Positions 8,085-17,441 of a DNA stretch of 64,000 bases are shown piece after piece. Location of the stretch: assembly GCA_002127295.1 (NCBI GenBank), contig NFUV01000001.1, positions 124,001-188,000 of the forward strand. The letters are read 5' to 3'. This DNA comes from Chitinophagaceae bacterium IBVUCB2 (lineage in GTDB: Bacteria > Bacteroidota > Bacteroidia > Chitinophagales > Chitinophagaceae). The first letter of the stretch is position 1. Every line of letters begins with the position of its first letter. Position numbers and translations under genes: made by a program. Under the pieces are notes generated by a model. The model worked only from the letters and a program-made list of their open reading frames with translations, made no database searches and was not told the DNA's origin.

Positions 8085-8202
8085 ACTTGAAAGTAATAAT
8101 TGGCCTTCGCTACTTAATCAGCAATTATCCCCTGCCTGTTGATATTTTTATTGGAGGCAAGAGGGAGCAAATCCCTCATGTATAGGGTGAAAATGTGATT
8201 TG

Positions 8203-8628
8203 TTACAGTGTACTTTCTTTCTGCAATTTTAAATTGATAAACTCAGTCCAATCCTGGTTCTCTGCCTGCAAGTACCATTTGCCTGTGAGTTCTGAATTTT
8301 CGTCATTAATAGTTCCGATGAATTTAAGGCCCTCTCCTTCGATCCTGAAATCATTACCGGTTAAGGAGGCGGACATTAGTCCCCTTTCTCCTTTTGAATT
8401 AAAGTATTGCATGCTGGCTTTGCCGGATGAATTGTCTATTGAAATAAGCTCCACCGTTTCGCTTTTTTCTTTTCCCATTTTTACATTGGCCTTATGTAAA
8501 ATAAAATTTCCATCCAATATGAACTCATAGCTATCTGTACCATCAAGGATACTGTTATCCTTTACTATCTCTCCGGATGTTTTCCAAATACCAATGAGGC
8601 GTTTGAAATTGGTTGAGTTTATTTTCAT
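8203..8628 (-). CDS. Small DUF1579-like beta-barrel protein
   Basis: A 141-residue protein without a signal peptide. The opening FKRLIGIWKTSGEI and the pattern of alternating strands (EFILDGNFILHKANVKMG; MQYFNSKGERG) resemble DUF1579 or lipocalin-like small barrels, which often start with a 'L.G.W...G' motif. This is a weak match and no ligand is known. The ATG at 8628 was preferred over an upstream codon because the domain starts there. Confidence 0.5.
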   Translation of the reverse strand: MKINSTNFKRLIGIWKTSGEIVKDNSILDGTDSYEFILDGNFILHKANVKMGKEKSETVELISIDNSSGKASMQYFNSKGERGLMSASLTGNDFRIEGEGLKFIGTINDENSELTGKWYLQAENQDWTEFINLKLQKESTL

Positions 8629-8764
8629 AGTATTTATTGTTGGTAAATTATCAAAAGAGATAACTAAGACCATGCCGGGAGGAAGGGAAAATGCTGCTTT
8701 TCTTTTTGTCCTGATACAAAAAGATCAAGGCCTTGAAGACACTCATAGTGCAGGCTTGCCTGGA

Positions 8765-9364
8765 TTATGGTTTAATTGTGATTGTGGGTAGTGTAAAAGC
8801 TGCCACTGCATTTAACAGTTGCGATTTGTTTTTCTTTAGCGAAGATAGAAATGCATCTACGCTATTTCCGTAAGCTCTTTCGCTTGCTCCAAAAAGCATA
8901 ACACCTTTCTGTCCATTTTTTCCTGAAAAGGCTTTATAACGATAAACATTTCTCTCTATAATATTTACTTTATCGCCAGCATTTTCGCTTATTAAAAAAT
9001 CCAGTATTATTTCTCCGTTTTTTTGGAAGATCTCATAATTTATTAAAGGGTTTGTTAGCTTAAGCTGTTTTAATTCGTCCATTTTTGCTTTTGCGAGGTT
9101 GGCTGCTGTTGCATCACTAATAAGCAGTTCCACAGATACCATCTTAGTATATTTCTGAATACTGTCTTTAGCAGTAATATACTCTTGCTTATAATAGTTG
9201 GCAGAGGGATGAGATGTCCAGGCTAAATGGAAAGTGTTTTTGTTTAAGATAATGGGCCCCGGAACAGTTAGATATTCTGTTATCCCTTTCTTTGTTTGTG
9301 CACCAGCAAATGAAATAGTAAGAAGTGCAGTTATTGTGATAAATAGTTTGGGGTTTAGTTTCAT
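8765..9364 (-). CDS. Secreted protein of unknown function
   Basis: A 199-residue protein with a clear signal peptide (residues 1-22, ending AGAQ). The mature part alternates charged helices (AKAKMDELKQLKL) and strands (NGEIILDFLISENAG; NIIERNVYRYKAF), and includes ERAYGNSVDAFLSSLKKNK near the end. Family not recognised. Likely periplasmic. It sits 134 bp before a strong terminator that belongs to the next gene, so it is probably its own unit. Confidence 0.6.
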   Translation of the reverse strand: MKLNPKLFITITALLTISFAGAQTKKGITEYLTVPGPIILNKNTFHLAWTSHPSANYYKQEYITAKDSIQKYTKMVSVELLISDATAANLAKAKMDELKQLKLTNPLINYEIFQKNGEIILDFLISENAGDKVNIIERNVYRYKAFSGKNGQKGVMLFGASERAYGNSVDAFLSSLKKNKSQLLNAVAAFTLPTITIKP

Positions 9365-9450
9365 TTTTTACACCGTGGTGGTATTTGTATTTCTCCAACC
9401 ACTGAGTTATAAAGATATTAAAGAGTTTGGTGTACTATAGTGCGGGGTGT

Positions 9451-9480
9451 AAATAAAAAAAGCTGCCCTTCAGCAGCTTT
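9451..9480 (-). terminator. Rho-independent terminator of the gene at 9499
   Basis: Stem AAAGCTGC (9459-9466) pairs with 9473-9480, loop CCTTCA, followed on the minus strand by TTTTTTTATTT. Confidence 0.85.
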
Positions 9481-9498
9481 CAGATAAGTATTGTATTA

Positions 9499-9867
9499 TT
9501 AATTACCACTCTTTGGTGGCGTTGGTTTTGGCTGTTCCTCGTAAAACTTTTTAACAGCTGCCAGTTGCTCTTCCGTAAAAAGCTCCTTCATCTTTTTTTC
9601 CTTAGCTGCTTTTAATTCTGCAAATTTTACTTTACGGGCATCTTCAGTAAGATCTTTTAAGGCCGCCATTGCCATGCGCATTTCATAATTGAGTTCTATG
9701 ATCTTATCTGCCTGTGCATCGGTCAGCCCTGTTTTCTCTACCATTTGTGGTCTTATTTTATCTTTCATCTGCTGTAGCTGAGATGGCGGGTCGCCAGCAG
9801 GTTGCGCATATGTGGCAGTAGAAATTAGTGCACAAAAGATCAACGTCAGGAATAAAAGCTTTTTCAT
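9499..9867 (-). CDS. Secreted helical Spy/CpxP-like protein
   Basis: A 122-residue protein with a signal peptide (ending ATYAQ) and a mature all-helical, strongly charged sequence: KTGLTDAQADKIIELNYEMRMAM, then a Lys/Glu/Ala helix, then LFTEEQLAAVKKFYEEQ. The spacing 'LT..QA.KI.E' and 'L...QL....' resembles the LTXXQ pattern of the Spy/CpxP periplasmic chaperone group. The match is of pattern rather than close identity. The C-terminus is Pro-rich (PKPTPPKSGN). Confidence 0.6.
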   Translation of the reverse strand: MKKLLFLTLIFCALISTATYAQPAGDPPSQLQQMKDKIRPQMVEKTGLTDAQADKIIELNYEMRMAMAALKDLTEDARKVKFAELKAAKEKKMKELFTEEQLAAVKKFYEEQPKPTPPKSGN

Positions 9868-10114
9868 ACTTCATATTTTTATTAGTGAAGTTTAAAGTTA
9901 TTTATTTGTAAGGCACTTTAAATAATTACTGGATAAGCGGTTTTTAACCGAAAAGGGTATGTCTGAAAATTACATGGACCGGCTTTTACAAAGCCTATGC
10001 ATAGTCTTCGACTAAGCATAGCAACCCAAAATTTTTGTTTATTGGATGGAAGACCCAGGAGAATCGGGTCATTACTTTAATAAAATTGAAAACTCATTTG
10101 TGAAAGGAGGCAGT

Positions 10115-10807
10115 CTATGATTTTTTTAATCCGTTATCAAAAAGCTTTACCAACAAAAGCCCTGCTATAAATCCGCCGACATGGGCTGCATAAGCCACAC
10201 CGCCACCGCCTTGCGTGCCGCCCAGCATGCCCATGCCACTGATTACCTGAAAAACGATCCAGATACCCAGTGCTACAAAGGCTGGCACTTCTCCAATTCC
10301 CCTGCCCATAAAAACTCTTACTTTTCTTTTTGGGAATAATAGCAGGTAACCGCCCATAACCCCGGAAATAGCCCCCGAAGCTCCCAGGCTTGGAATTAAT
10401 GAATTGGCTGAAGAAGCACCGGATATAAAAACATGGCATAAGGAAGCGATGATGCCACATAACAAATAAAAAATAAGATACTTGCCTTTGCCCATCCTGT
10501 TTTCGAGATTATCCCCAAAGACCCACAAAAAAAGCATGTTGCCACCAAGATGTGCCCACCCGCCATGCATAAACATGGAACTGATAAGCGTAAGATATAC
10601 CGGCACCGGTGTAGGTTCTAATCCATTTGTAGCGATATCATTTCCTGTAAGTATTTCTGCAGGCACCGTGGAGTAAGCATAGGTAAATTGCAGGTTGCTG
10701 CCCATTCCCTGTAACAAAACGAATACAAGAATATTAGCAGCAATTAAAACATAATTTACAATGGGTGTACTATGCCGGTCTGTATTATCGTCGCCTATAG
10801 GGAGCAT
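10115..10807 (-). CDS. Rhomboid family intramembrane serine protease
   Basis: A 230-residue, six-helix membrane protein of the rhomboid family, which cleaves substrates inside the membrane. The catalytic dyad is visible: Ser144 in GASG (LGASGAISG) and His209 in AAHVGG. The conserved HGGWAHLGGNM (H81, H86, N90) in TM2 also matches. Length and topology are ordinary for bacterial rhomboids. It lacks an extra cytoplasmic domain. The substrate is unknown. The spacer downstream, to 9868, holds no obvious hairpin. Confidence 0.93.
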   Translation of the reverse strand: MLPIGDDNTDRHSTPIVNYVLIAANILVFVLLQGMGSNLQFTYAYSTVPAEILTGNDIATNGLEPTPVPVYLTLISSMFMHGGWAHLGGNMLFLWVFGDNLENRMGKGKYLIFYLLCGIIASLCHVFISGASSANSLIPSLGASGAISGVMGGYLLLFPKRKVRVFMGRGIGEVPAFVALGIWIVFQVISGMGMLGGTQGGGGVAYAAHVGGFIAGLLLVKLFDNGLKKS

Positions 10808-11080
10808 AACTAAAATTTAGTCCTGTGATTTGATGAGCTGTTGATGTAAAAGTATTATCATTTTAGCATACCTCGATAAAAATGAGGCTGATCTCTAAAT
10901 CAATTTGATTATCCCCAGAAGGGTAAGACTTCAACAACTCAGCTATCGGCGAGTCCAGCGTTAAATTCTTTATACTTTATAAGTACTGCTGCTGAGACTT
11001 CGCCTTGGAATAGTTTTGAATTGAAGACCCGCTTGAGAAGAAGTTCGGAAGCTATACGAAAGAACTCGGCGAGGAAGAAA

Positions 11081-11938
11081 TTATTTGAATAGAAATATGG
11101 CTCTATTTTCTCTTATTATTAGAGATGTGCTTCCAAAGCTCAAATTTTTAGAGCCATTATATTCATTTAATAAAAGTACCAGCTCTTTAATTTTAGGTTC
11201 GTTCAACTTATCATTAATTGAGAAAACAATTTTAGGTTGACCGGTTTTTATAAATGTATTCCTTTTCATTTCAAAACCTGCAACCTTCATCATGGCACTT
11301 AATTTAGCTAATTCATCCTTTGAAATGGATAATCGAATCATTTCTATTTTTGTGAAAAGTTTTCTTGTTTGTACTGAATCCTGAGATAGAAATTTTTTCA
11401 TACTAACTTCAGCAGAATCTCCAAGCCCCCATTTTTTGTAGGTTTCAACTGAATAAGAGCTTAGCATAGGTATTAGGTGGTTTGTTTTGCTTTTGTGCAA
11501 TCTTCCATGAGATTTGAAAATGACTTCCGAGAGTTTAAAATTTGGACCCTCATAATCATAAGAAAGCAAAGAATCTTTCGTAACCGATTTTAATGATTGT
11601 TCCAATAACTTGCCCTGTCCCGGATGTCGGCTTTGGAAAATTATATAGACAGAACCTCGTTGAGTAGCAAAATAGCCTTTATTGGGATTGAAATGAATGA
11701 AGTTTTCTTCTCCATTTATATAAAAACTAACCACAAGTGGGGAGGCTTGCATGGTATCATATGTTGACCTTCCTAAACTATCACGGATGAAAATTTCCGA
11801 TACAAGTTTCTCAAAGTCTGTTGAATCAATTATGATTTCTATATGGCTGAAATCAGACTTTGGTGATTGACAAAGTCCATTTATGGTTAGCAATTGGCTC
11901 GTCAGAATGATAAATAGAATGGATAGTTTTTTTAACAT
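11081..11938 (-). CDS. Hypothetical secreted protein, first part of a cassette-like pair
   Basis: A 285-residue protein with a signal peptide (to about residue 23, GLCQ). Possible weak likeness to the uncharacterised Bacteroidota DUF5829 group, which I cannot confirm: strands SHIEIIIDSTDFEKLVSE and NFIHFNPNKGYFATQRGSVYIIFQSR. The C-terminal 90 residues contain KIEMIRLSISKDELAKLSAMMKVAG-like elements reminiscent of a small alpha/beta domain (split here for length). The start is 17 bp inside an attC-like structure that separates it from the gene at 12167, an arrangement like gene cassettes. Confidence 0.5.
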   Translation of the reverse strand: MLKKLSILFIILTSQLLTINGLCQSPKSDFSHIEIIIDSTDFEKLVSEIFIRDSLGRSTYDTMQASPLVVSFYINGEENFIHFNPNKGYFATQRGSVYIIFQSRHPGQGKLLEQSLKSVTKDSLLSYDYEGPNFKLSEVIFKSHGRLHKSKTNHLIPMLSSYSVETYKKWGLGDSAEVSMKKFLSQDSVQTRKLFTKIEMIRLSISKDELAKLSAMMKVAGFEMKRNTFIKTGQPKIVFSINDKLNEPKIKELVLLLNEYNGSKNLSFGSTSLIIRENRAIFLFK

Positions 11939-11954
11939 GGTATAAAGTTTAATG

Positions 11955-12154
11955 GCCGCTAACGTTGAAGCATTGGCGATGTGGCGGTATTCTGTGTTCC
12001 GTCTGCCTGGTGCCGCAGCTGATTAAAGATACAAAAGCTCATTGTTTATTCTGTTGCTCGGTATTATTCTTCAGCTGAAACCGAAGTTGATTAGCGAACA
12101 AAAAGCTGAGAATTTATTTGTCGCCCCGCCATATTGCCAATGCAATGTTAGGTG
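11955..12154 (-). repeat. attC-like imperfect inverted repeat between two orphan genes
   Basis: The left arm (11960-11987) begins TAACGTTG, then CATTGGC and TGGCGG. The right arm (12126-12150), reverse-complemented, gives TAACATTG, CATTGGC and TGGCGG. They pair over 21 of 25 positions, with three extra bases (AAG) in the left arm and a 138-nt loop. On the minus strand the element begins ACCTAAC, which fits the integron R'' box RYYYAAC, 12 bp after the stop of the gene at 12167. It ends GTTAGCG, a partial fit to GTTRRRY, 17 bp before the start of the gene at 11938. No integrase is in the window. Confidence 0.55.
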
Positions 12155-12166
12155 AAGTTTTAAGTC

Positions 12167-13060
12167 CTAGTCTCCTTGAGTAAAATGTCCATACATGTCT
12201 TTTATTTTCTGTTTTTTTTCATCTGTGTCAGCCTTGTCTAGCAATCTTTGATATAGTCCGGATTTAATGTAGAATGACTCCTTGCCCGTATAGAAAAAGT
12301 CGTGAATAAAATCGTTGGCTAGTTCAAATATTATCGACACTTCGATGAGAGGCTCTGTTTGAAATAATATTACTGTACTATCCCCTGGATTGTCGTCATA
12401 CTTTACAAACTGCTCTTTGAAATTCCTTGGGAGTTTATTAATGTGATCAACAAATTTGTAAAGTGGATACAAAATCTGAGCTTGAAAGAGTGAGTCATTA
12501 TGTTTTTTAGCTGCCATCGTTTCAACTGTTTTTTGATAAATCGATGACAACTTATGAGTACGTGGAGGTGTTATTCCATTTAGCGATAAATAGGCTTTGC
12601 AAAGTACTTCAATATAGAATATTATATTATGGTATAGAGCAGGTGCTAATTCGCTTAAATACCCAAAATTGTAGGAGTCTATATCATAAATATCTTCTTT
12701 TTGGCTTACCTCAATCGCCTTATTTAAAAGAAGTGAAACAACTGTATACTGACTCAGGCATGAGTTAACTGCGCTGTTGGTAGTTGGCTTATCTCTTGCT
12801 ACTAAGCCAGTAGTGCTAATCCAAACGTAGCCAAACTCACTTTCGGAGATATGCAGTTTTCGACTATCGTCGTAATAAAAGTACCTCTTTGTAAAATCAT
12901 CATGGTTAATTTTCAGTGACTCCAGTAAATTGATAAAGAAACTTCTATCAGAAAATTTGAATTGGTCAGCAAATACTTGCCCTCTAAAAAACCTATCAAT
13001 AAGTGTGTCCAACTGATTTTGATCGGATATCAAAATAAAATTTTCATCAGTGTCCGCCAT
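12167..13060 (-). CDS. Hypothetical protein with a HEPN-like segment
   Basis: A 297-residue soluble protein, family not recognised. The middle part, around residues 155-185 (IEVLCKAYLSLNG, then ITPPRTHKLSSIYQ), looks like the helix-turn-helix of HEPN proteins ('KA.L...G...R.TH.L..L'). The full R-x4-6-H RNase motif is not present, so catalysis is doubtful. The rest is charged and helical with aromatic patches. It has a poor connection to neighbours and an attC-like structure just behind its stop, which suggests mobile or cassette origin. Confidence 0.5.
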   Translation of the reverse strand: MADTDENFILISDQNQLDTLIDRFFRGQVFADQFKFSDRSFFINLLESLKINHDDFTKRYFYYDDSRKLHISESEFGYVWISTTGLVARDKPTTNSAVNSCLSQYTVVSLLLNKAIEVSQKEDIYDIDSYNFGYLSELAPALYHNIIFYIEVLCKAYLSLNGITPPRTHKLSSIYQKTVETMAAKKHNDSLFQAQILYPLYKFVDHINKLPRNFKEQFVKYDDNPGDSTVILFQTEPLIEVSIIFELANDFIHDFFYTGKESFYIKSGLYQRLLDKADTDEKKQKIKDMYGHFTQGD

Positions 13061-13107
13061 GTCTTTCTGAATCTTTAAGATATTTTATTGAGCTCAAAAA
13101 AATCAAT

Positions 13108-13245
13108 TAACGTATGCATTTACGCTATAATGCGCTACTCGAATATAAGAAACAATATTTTTAAGTAACTCGTTTACATAGTGTTCGTTAAAAAACCGCA
13201 GGTATAAGGAAGTAGCGCAAATACAATGAGCCACTTCGCAAATGC
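13108..13245. repeat. Weak second inverted repeat upstream of the gene at 12167
   Basis: TGCGCTACT (13131-13139) pairs with AGTAGCGCA (13211-13219), and GCATTTACG (13116-13124) nearly pairs with CGCAAATGC (13237-13245). The left end starts TAACG (13108), as in the element at 11955, but the outer GTTA partner is missing. It could be a decayed copy. The whole 13061-13385 spacer shows no gene. Confidence 0.3.
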
Positions 13246-13330
13246 TGAATAGAATTACAGAACGATGAAGTGAGTGACACAACAGACGATGATAGTAGCA
13301 ATAGGCTGGTAACAAAAAAAGTGTGCGCAT

Positions 13331-13360
13331 AAAAAAGCCCCTACAAATTTGCAGGGGCTT
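13331..13360 (-). terminator. Rho-independent terminator of dnaK
   Basis: Stem AAGCCCCT (13335-13342) pairs with 13353-13360, followed on the minus strand by six T. It lies about 25 bp past the dnaK stop. Confidence 0.85.
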
Positions 13361-13385
13361 ATATGTTTTTACAACAATCTGTTTG

Positions 13386-15290
13386 TTACTTCACTTCTTC
13401 GTAAGGAACATCCGTTACATTATCCGCACCGGCTGTAGCATCTGCAGTTTGCTGGCCTGCATCAGCACCGGGTTGTTGTGCGCCGCCTTCAGTATTCTTA
13501 TACATGTCCTCACTGGCGGCGGTCCATGCTGCATTCAATTCAGCCATTGCTGTATCAATTGCTGCAATGTCCTGTAGCTTATGTGCTTCTTTTAATTTTT
13601 CTGCTGCTACTTCAATCGCTGTTTTCTTCTCCGCAGGAATTTTATCGCCGTATTCTTTCAATTGTTTTTCTGTCTGGAATACTAGGCTGTCTGCCTGGTT
13701 CAGCTTCTCTACTTTTTCTTTCTCGGCTTTATCAGTTGCTTCATTGGCTTTAGCTTCTGCTTTCATTTTTTCTACTTCTTCTTTGCTTAAGCCGCTGCCT
13801 GCTTCAATATGTATCTTTTGTTCTTTGCCTGTTCCTTTATCTTTTGCAGTAACATGTAAAATACCGTTAGCATCAATATCAAATATTACTTCGATCTGCG
13901 GTACACCTCTTGGTGCCGGTGGAATATTATCCAGGTTGAACATACCAAGGCTCTTATTGTCCTTACTCATGCTGCGTTCGCCCTGCAATACATGTATCTG
14001 TACACCGGGCTGGTTATCGCTGGCCGTAGAGAACACTTCTGATTTTTTGGTAGGTATGGTTGTGTTACTCGGGATCAACGGAGTCATTACTCCACCCATT
14101 GTTTCAATACCGAGAGAAAGTGGTGTTACATCGAGCAACAACACATCTTTGATCTCACCGGTCATTACCGCACCTTGTATAGCTGCACCTACAGCCACCA
14201 CTTCATCCGGGTTTACACTGCGGTTTGCTTTTTTACCAAAGAATTTTTCTACTATCTCCTGTACTTTCGGAATACGGGTGCTACCTCCTACCAATATCAC
14301 TTCATCAATTTGCGAAGTAGATAAACCAGCATCTTTTAATGCGGCTTCACATGGCTTTAAGCAACGGGCAAATAAATTATCGGCCAATGCTTCAAATTTT
14401 GCACGGCTTAATTTTTTTACTAAGTGCTTTGGCACACCATCTACTGCAGTGATGTAGGGAAGATTTATTTCTGTTTCAGATGATGAAGACAATTCCACTT
14501 TTGCTTTTTCAGACGCTTCTTTTAAACGCTGTAAAGCCATCGGGTCTTTGCGCAGATCAATTGCTTCGTCTTTTTTAAATTCATCCGCTAACCAATCCAT
14601 TATCACTTTATCAAAGTCATCACCACCGAGGTGTGTATCACCGTTGGTAGATTTTACTTCAAATACACCATCGCCTAATTCCAATACAGAAATATCGAAC
14701 GTACCACCACCCAGGTCAAATACAGCAATCTTCTGGTCTTGCTTAGCTTTATCTAAACCATAGGCCAATGCGGCGGCAGTAGGTTCGTTCACAATACGGC
14801 GAACATTTAAACCGGCAATTTCACCCGCCTCTTTAGTGGCCTGGCGTTGTGCATCATTGAAGTAAGCAGGTACGGTAATCACCGCATCTGTCACCTCATG
14901 CCCGAGGTAATCTTCAGCTGTTTTCTTCATTTTCTGAAGCACCATTGCTGATATTTCCTGTGGTGTATATAACCTGCCATCTATGTCAATACGAACGGTA
15001 TTATTGTCACCTTTTGCCACTTTATAGCTCCAATGGCTGATCTCTTCCGTTACTTCATCAAACTGGCGGCCCATAAAACGCTTTACCGAAGTAATAGTGT
15101 TATGGGGGTTGGTGATAGCCTGGCGTTTAGCCGGATCACCCACTTTACGTTCGCCATTTTTCAAAAAAGCCACTACAGACGGGGTTGTACGGCGTCCCTC
15201 GTCGTTGGCAATTACCACGGGTTCGTTGCCTTCCATTACTGAAACGCAACTGTTAGTGGTACCTAAGTCAATTCCTATTATTTTTCCCAT
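13386..15290 (-). CDS. dnaK: Molecular chaperone DnaK (Hsp70)
   Basis: A 634-residue Hsp70, a cytoplasmic ATP-driven chaperone. The N-terminal ATPase domain begins [20 protein letters not shown] and holds [17 protein letters not shown] and the [10 protein letters not shown] signature; the interdomain linker is [13 protein letters not shown] near residue 385; a beta-sandwich peptide domain and a helical lid follow. The tail ends EEVK, matching the J-protein-binding EEVD-type end. GrpE and DnaJ genes are not adjacent. It is flanked by a 195-bp upstream spacer with no clear promoter, and its own terminator. Assignment is certain. Confidence 0.98.
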   Translation of the reverse strand: MGKIIGIDLGTTNSCVSVMEGNEPVVIANDEGRRTTPSVVAFLKNGERKVGDPAKRQAITNPHNTITSVKRFMGRQFDEVTEEISHWSYKVAKGDNNTVRIDIDGRLYTPQEISAMVLQKMKKTAEDYLGHEVTDAVITVPAYFNDAQRQATKEAGEIAGLNVRRIVNEPTAAALAYGLDKAKQDQKIAVFDLGGGTFDISVLELGDGVFEVKSTNGDTHLGGDDFDKVIMDWLADEFKKDEAIDLRKDPMALQRLKEASEKAKVELSSSSETEINLPYITAVDGVPKHLVKKLSRAKFEALADNLFARCLKPCEAALKDAGLSTSQIDEVILVGGSTRIPKVQEIVEKFFGKKANRSVNPDEVVAVGAAIQGAVMTGEIKDVLLLDVTPLSLGIETMGGVMTPLIPSNTTIPTKKSEVFSTASDNQPGVQIHVLQGERSMSKDNKSLGMFNLDNIPPAPRGVPQIEVIFDIDANGILHVTAKDKGTGKEQKIHIEAGSGLSKEEVEKMKAEAKANEATDKAEKEKVEKLNQADSLVFQTEKQLKEYGDKIPAEKKTAIEVAAEKLKEAHKLQDIAAIDTAMAELNAAWTAASEDMYKNTEGGAQQPGADAGQQTADATAGADNVTDVPYEEVK

Positions 15291-15485
15291 GTCTTAAATT
15301 TTAATGAGTTCGCAGAATGTAGTCAATCATTGTGCCTAGAGGGTGGAAAGTGAAAAAATGGCAGAGAGAAAGGTTCGGGGTTTAGCGTTTAGGGTTGGCG
15401 CAGCTGCCGGGGCAAAGAATTAACCCGGGTTTCAGGGCAGTTGGCAAGAAACCCTGAACTATGAACTTCTCGATTATTTCTCCAA

Positions 15486-16220
15486 CTATTTCAGGTTTTG
15501 AATAATACCATTCTGCGTATCGCTGATTTTTTTCAACAGGTTGGAAAGGGTGCTCATCATTTTACTCATTCTGTCCATGGCCATTTGCAGGCGTAGTGAT
15601 TCCATTTCTCCCATTTCATTCATGGAATCAAGATCATTTTTAATCTTGTCTATTGTATTGTCCAATTCTTGTTTGGTGACTTCTTTTGTATGAACAGTTG
15701 ACCATTTAGCCGCATCCGAATCAACTATGCCTGACTTTTTTGGTTTCGTTAAAGTAGTATTTGTTCTTTTTAGTGTTTGGGGAAGCAGCTGAAATAATAG
15801 TTTAGCAGAGTCAAGCTTTTGCCTGTTCATTTTTGATGCGTTGTTATTCAAGTCCGTCATTGTTTCCCGCATCTTTTTTTTATTCTCGTTAATTGTTTTT
15901 ACTCCATCCATTATACTTTTCAAATCTTCCTGTGCAGATTTAGAAGCCTGCATTAATACCAGGAAGCAAAGAGCTTCAATATCTGCGTTATTCAATGAAC
16001 CCAGTACCGCCCAGTTGGTTGCCTGCGCTTTAACTTCTGTTTCTGTTTGTCTTTTCTGATTTACTGTTGCAGCCGTAGTCCTTACCCAATTAGCATGTTT
16101 GGGATTTATCTGTCCCATCATCTTTGTAAATAAGGCGCCAGCACCAATAGTATCCGGTTTTTGTGAAAAGACGGGCAAACAATAAAAACTAATGCTTATT
16201 AGCAGGAAGATAATTTTCAT
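15486..16220 (-). CDS. Secreted coiled-coil protein, function unknown
   Basis: A 244-residue protein with a signal peptide (to residue 19, PVFSQ). The mature chain is almost wholly helical and rich in Lys, Asn, Met and Ser, with heptads near 105-140 (GVKTINENKKKMRETMTDL) and near 190-240 (SLRLQMAMDRMSKMMSTLS). It resembles periplasmic helical proteins of unknown role; no family is recognised. It lies just upstream of dnaK on the same strand, but the 195-bp gap argues against one operon. Confidence 0.55.
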   Translation of the reverse strand: MKIIFLLISISFYCLPVFSQKPDTIGAGALFTKMMGQINPKHANWVRTTAATVNQKRQTETEVKAQATNWAVLGSLNNADIEALCFLVLMQASKSAQEDLKSIMDGVKTINENKKKMRETMTDLNNNASKMNRQKLDSAKLLFQLLPQTLKRTNTTLTKPKKSGIVDSDAAKWSTVHTKEVTKQELDNTIDKIKNDLDSMNEMGEMESLRLQMAMDRMSKMMSTLSNLLKKISDTQNGIIQNLK

Positions 16221-16331
16221 AACAATGGTTTAGGTACTTAAAGTTCACTTTTTTAGAGTAAAGCGAAAAAAGCAATTTTCACGAACCGGTCATGGGTTGA
16301 ACATCTTATATTTATTCCATAAAAAATCAGA

Positions 16332-16994
16332 ATGGCAACTTCCATTTCCGACAAACTAAAAATCAAACCCCAATTTTCGTTGTTAACGATCAATGCACCC
16401 GCCAATTTTAAAAAAGGATTACAAACTTTACCTGCCGGTGTAAAAATCAGCGATGCAACAAAAGAGTATGACCAGGTGCATTGGTTTGTGCTGAACAAGG
16501 CACAGCTGGAAAAAGAAATGAGCAAAGTAATGAAGCTGGTAAAACCGGAGGTAACTATTTGGGTATATTATCCGAAAGGCACATCCAAAATACAGACAGA
16601 TTTAACAAGAGATAAGGGTTGGGATTGTTTATTAGCCGAAGGCGATAAGCTTACCTGGATAAGCCTTATAGGCTTTGATGATACCTGGAGCACATTTGGT
16701 TTTAGGGCCAAGACAGATGCCGATAGAAAGAAAGAGGCAAACCCCAGGGAACGGGAAATCTTTAAATGGGTTAATCCCAAAACAAAAGAAGTAAGACTTC
16801 CGGATGAACTTACTGCTGCTTTAAAAAAGGATAAGAAACTGGAAACCTATTTTAATAGCCTGGCCTTTAGTCATAAAAAAGAATACATTGAATGGATAGT
16901 TACCGCCAAAAAAGAAGAAACAAAAGCAGCAAGAGTAAAAGGAACTATTGAACGGCTCGGTAAACAATGGAAAAACCCTTCTAACCGGGGTTGA
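16332..16994 (+). CDS. YdeI/OmdA family protein
   Basis: A 220-residue protein of the YdeI/OmpD-associated family (bacteriocin-resistance protein of Salmonella). The C-terminal OmdA domain is evident: LPDELTAALKKDKKLETYF, then FNSLAFSHKKEYIEWI, then AKKEETKAARVKGTIERL. The N-terminal 130 residues are a DUF3052-like alpha/beta part (VHWFVLNKAQLEKEMSK; TIWVYYPKG). It heads a four-gene plus-strand run with gaps of 6, 3 and 7 bp. Biochemical function is unknown. Confidence 0.8.
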   Translation: MATSISDKLKIKPQFSLLTINAPANFKKGLQTLPAGVKISDATKEYDQVHWFVLNKAQLEKEMSKVMKLVKPEVTIWVYYPKGTSKIQTDLTRDKGWDCLLAEGDKLTWISLIGFDDTWSTFGFRAKTDADRKKEANPREREIFKWVNPKTKEVRLPDELTAALKKDKKLETYFNSLAFSHKKEYIEWIVTAKKEETKAARVKGTIERLGKQWKNPSNRG

Positions 16995-17000
16995 CAAGCT

Positions 17001-17438
17001 ATGAAGACGACCCGCAACATAGATCCAGACTTTCTCTCTCTCTTAGAACTGAAAGAGAAGAGCATCATTGACCTTTTCAAAGATCTACGAGAGTATGTTC
17101 TTGACATTCATCCCAACAGTAATGAAATGTTGTACCACACCCATGCACTAACATCAGTATTCTCTATTTCTGAAAAACTTGCTGATGCTTTTTGTATGAT
17201 CAATATCTACAGTAATCATTTAAATCTTGGTTTCAATAAGGGTACGCTGATCAGCGATCCGCATAAATTATTAGCGGGAACTGGTAACCTGATACGACAT
17301 ATTCCCATTGCGAGTACAGCTGATTACAGCAATAAAAAAGTGAAAGACCTGGTAAAAGCAGCCGTTGCTTTTGCTATTAAAGACATGGATCAACCAACCA
17401 CTGCGATTGGTAAAACAATATCAAAAATCAAGAAATAA
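17001..17438 (+). CDS. DUF1801 domain protein
   Basis: A 145-residue protein of the DUF1801/YdhG-like family: SIIDLFKDLREYVLDIHPNS and GTGNLIRHIPIAS, with the family 'RHI.I' block near residue 98, are typical. It is often found next to YdeI, GNAT and VOC proteins in Bacteroidota, as here. Its activity has not been established. It starts 6 bp after the preceding gene. Confidence 0.75.
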   Translation: MKTTRNIDPDFLSLLELKEKSIIDLFKDLREYVLDIHPNSNEMLYHTHALTSVFSISEKLADAFCMINIYSNHLNLGFNKGTLISDPHKLLAGTGNLIRHIPIASTADYSNKKVKDLVKAAVAFAIKDMDQPTTAIGKTISKIKK

Positions 17439-17441
17439 CCC

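Noticed and set aside
8161-8177. A terminator hairpin (GAGGGA, loop GCAAA, TCCCTC)
   Set aside because: The stem is only 6 bp and no T tract follows on either strand.
10808-11080. A third cassette boundary behind the gene at 11081
   Set aside because: Only a short direct CTCGCCGA repeat is found; no inverted arms or R'' box follow the stop.
13504-14457. A 317-codon open frame on the plus strand
   Set aside because: It is fully antisense to dnaK; the open frame follows from strong codon bias of dnaK and the protein looks low-complexity, rich in Ser and Ala.
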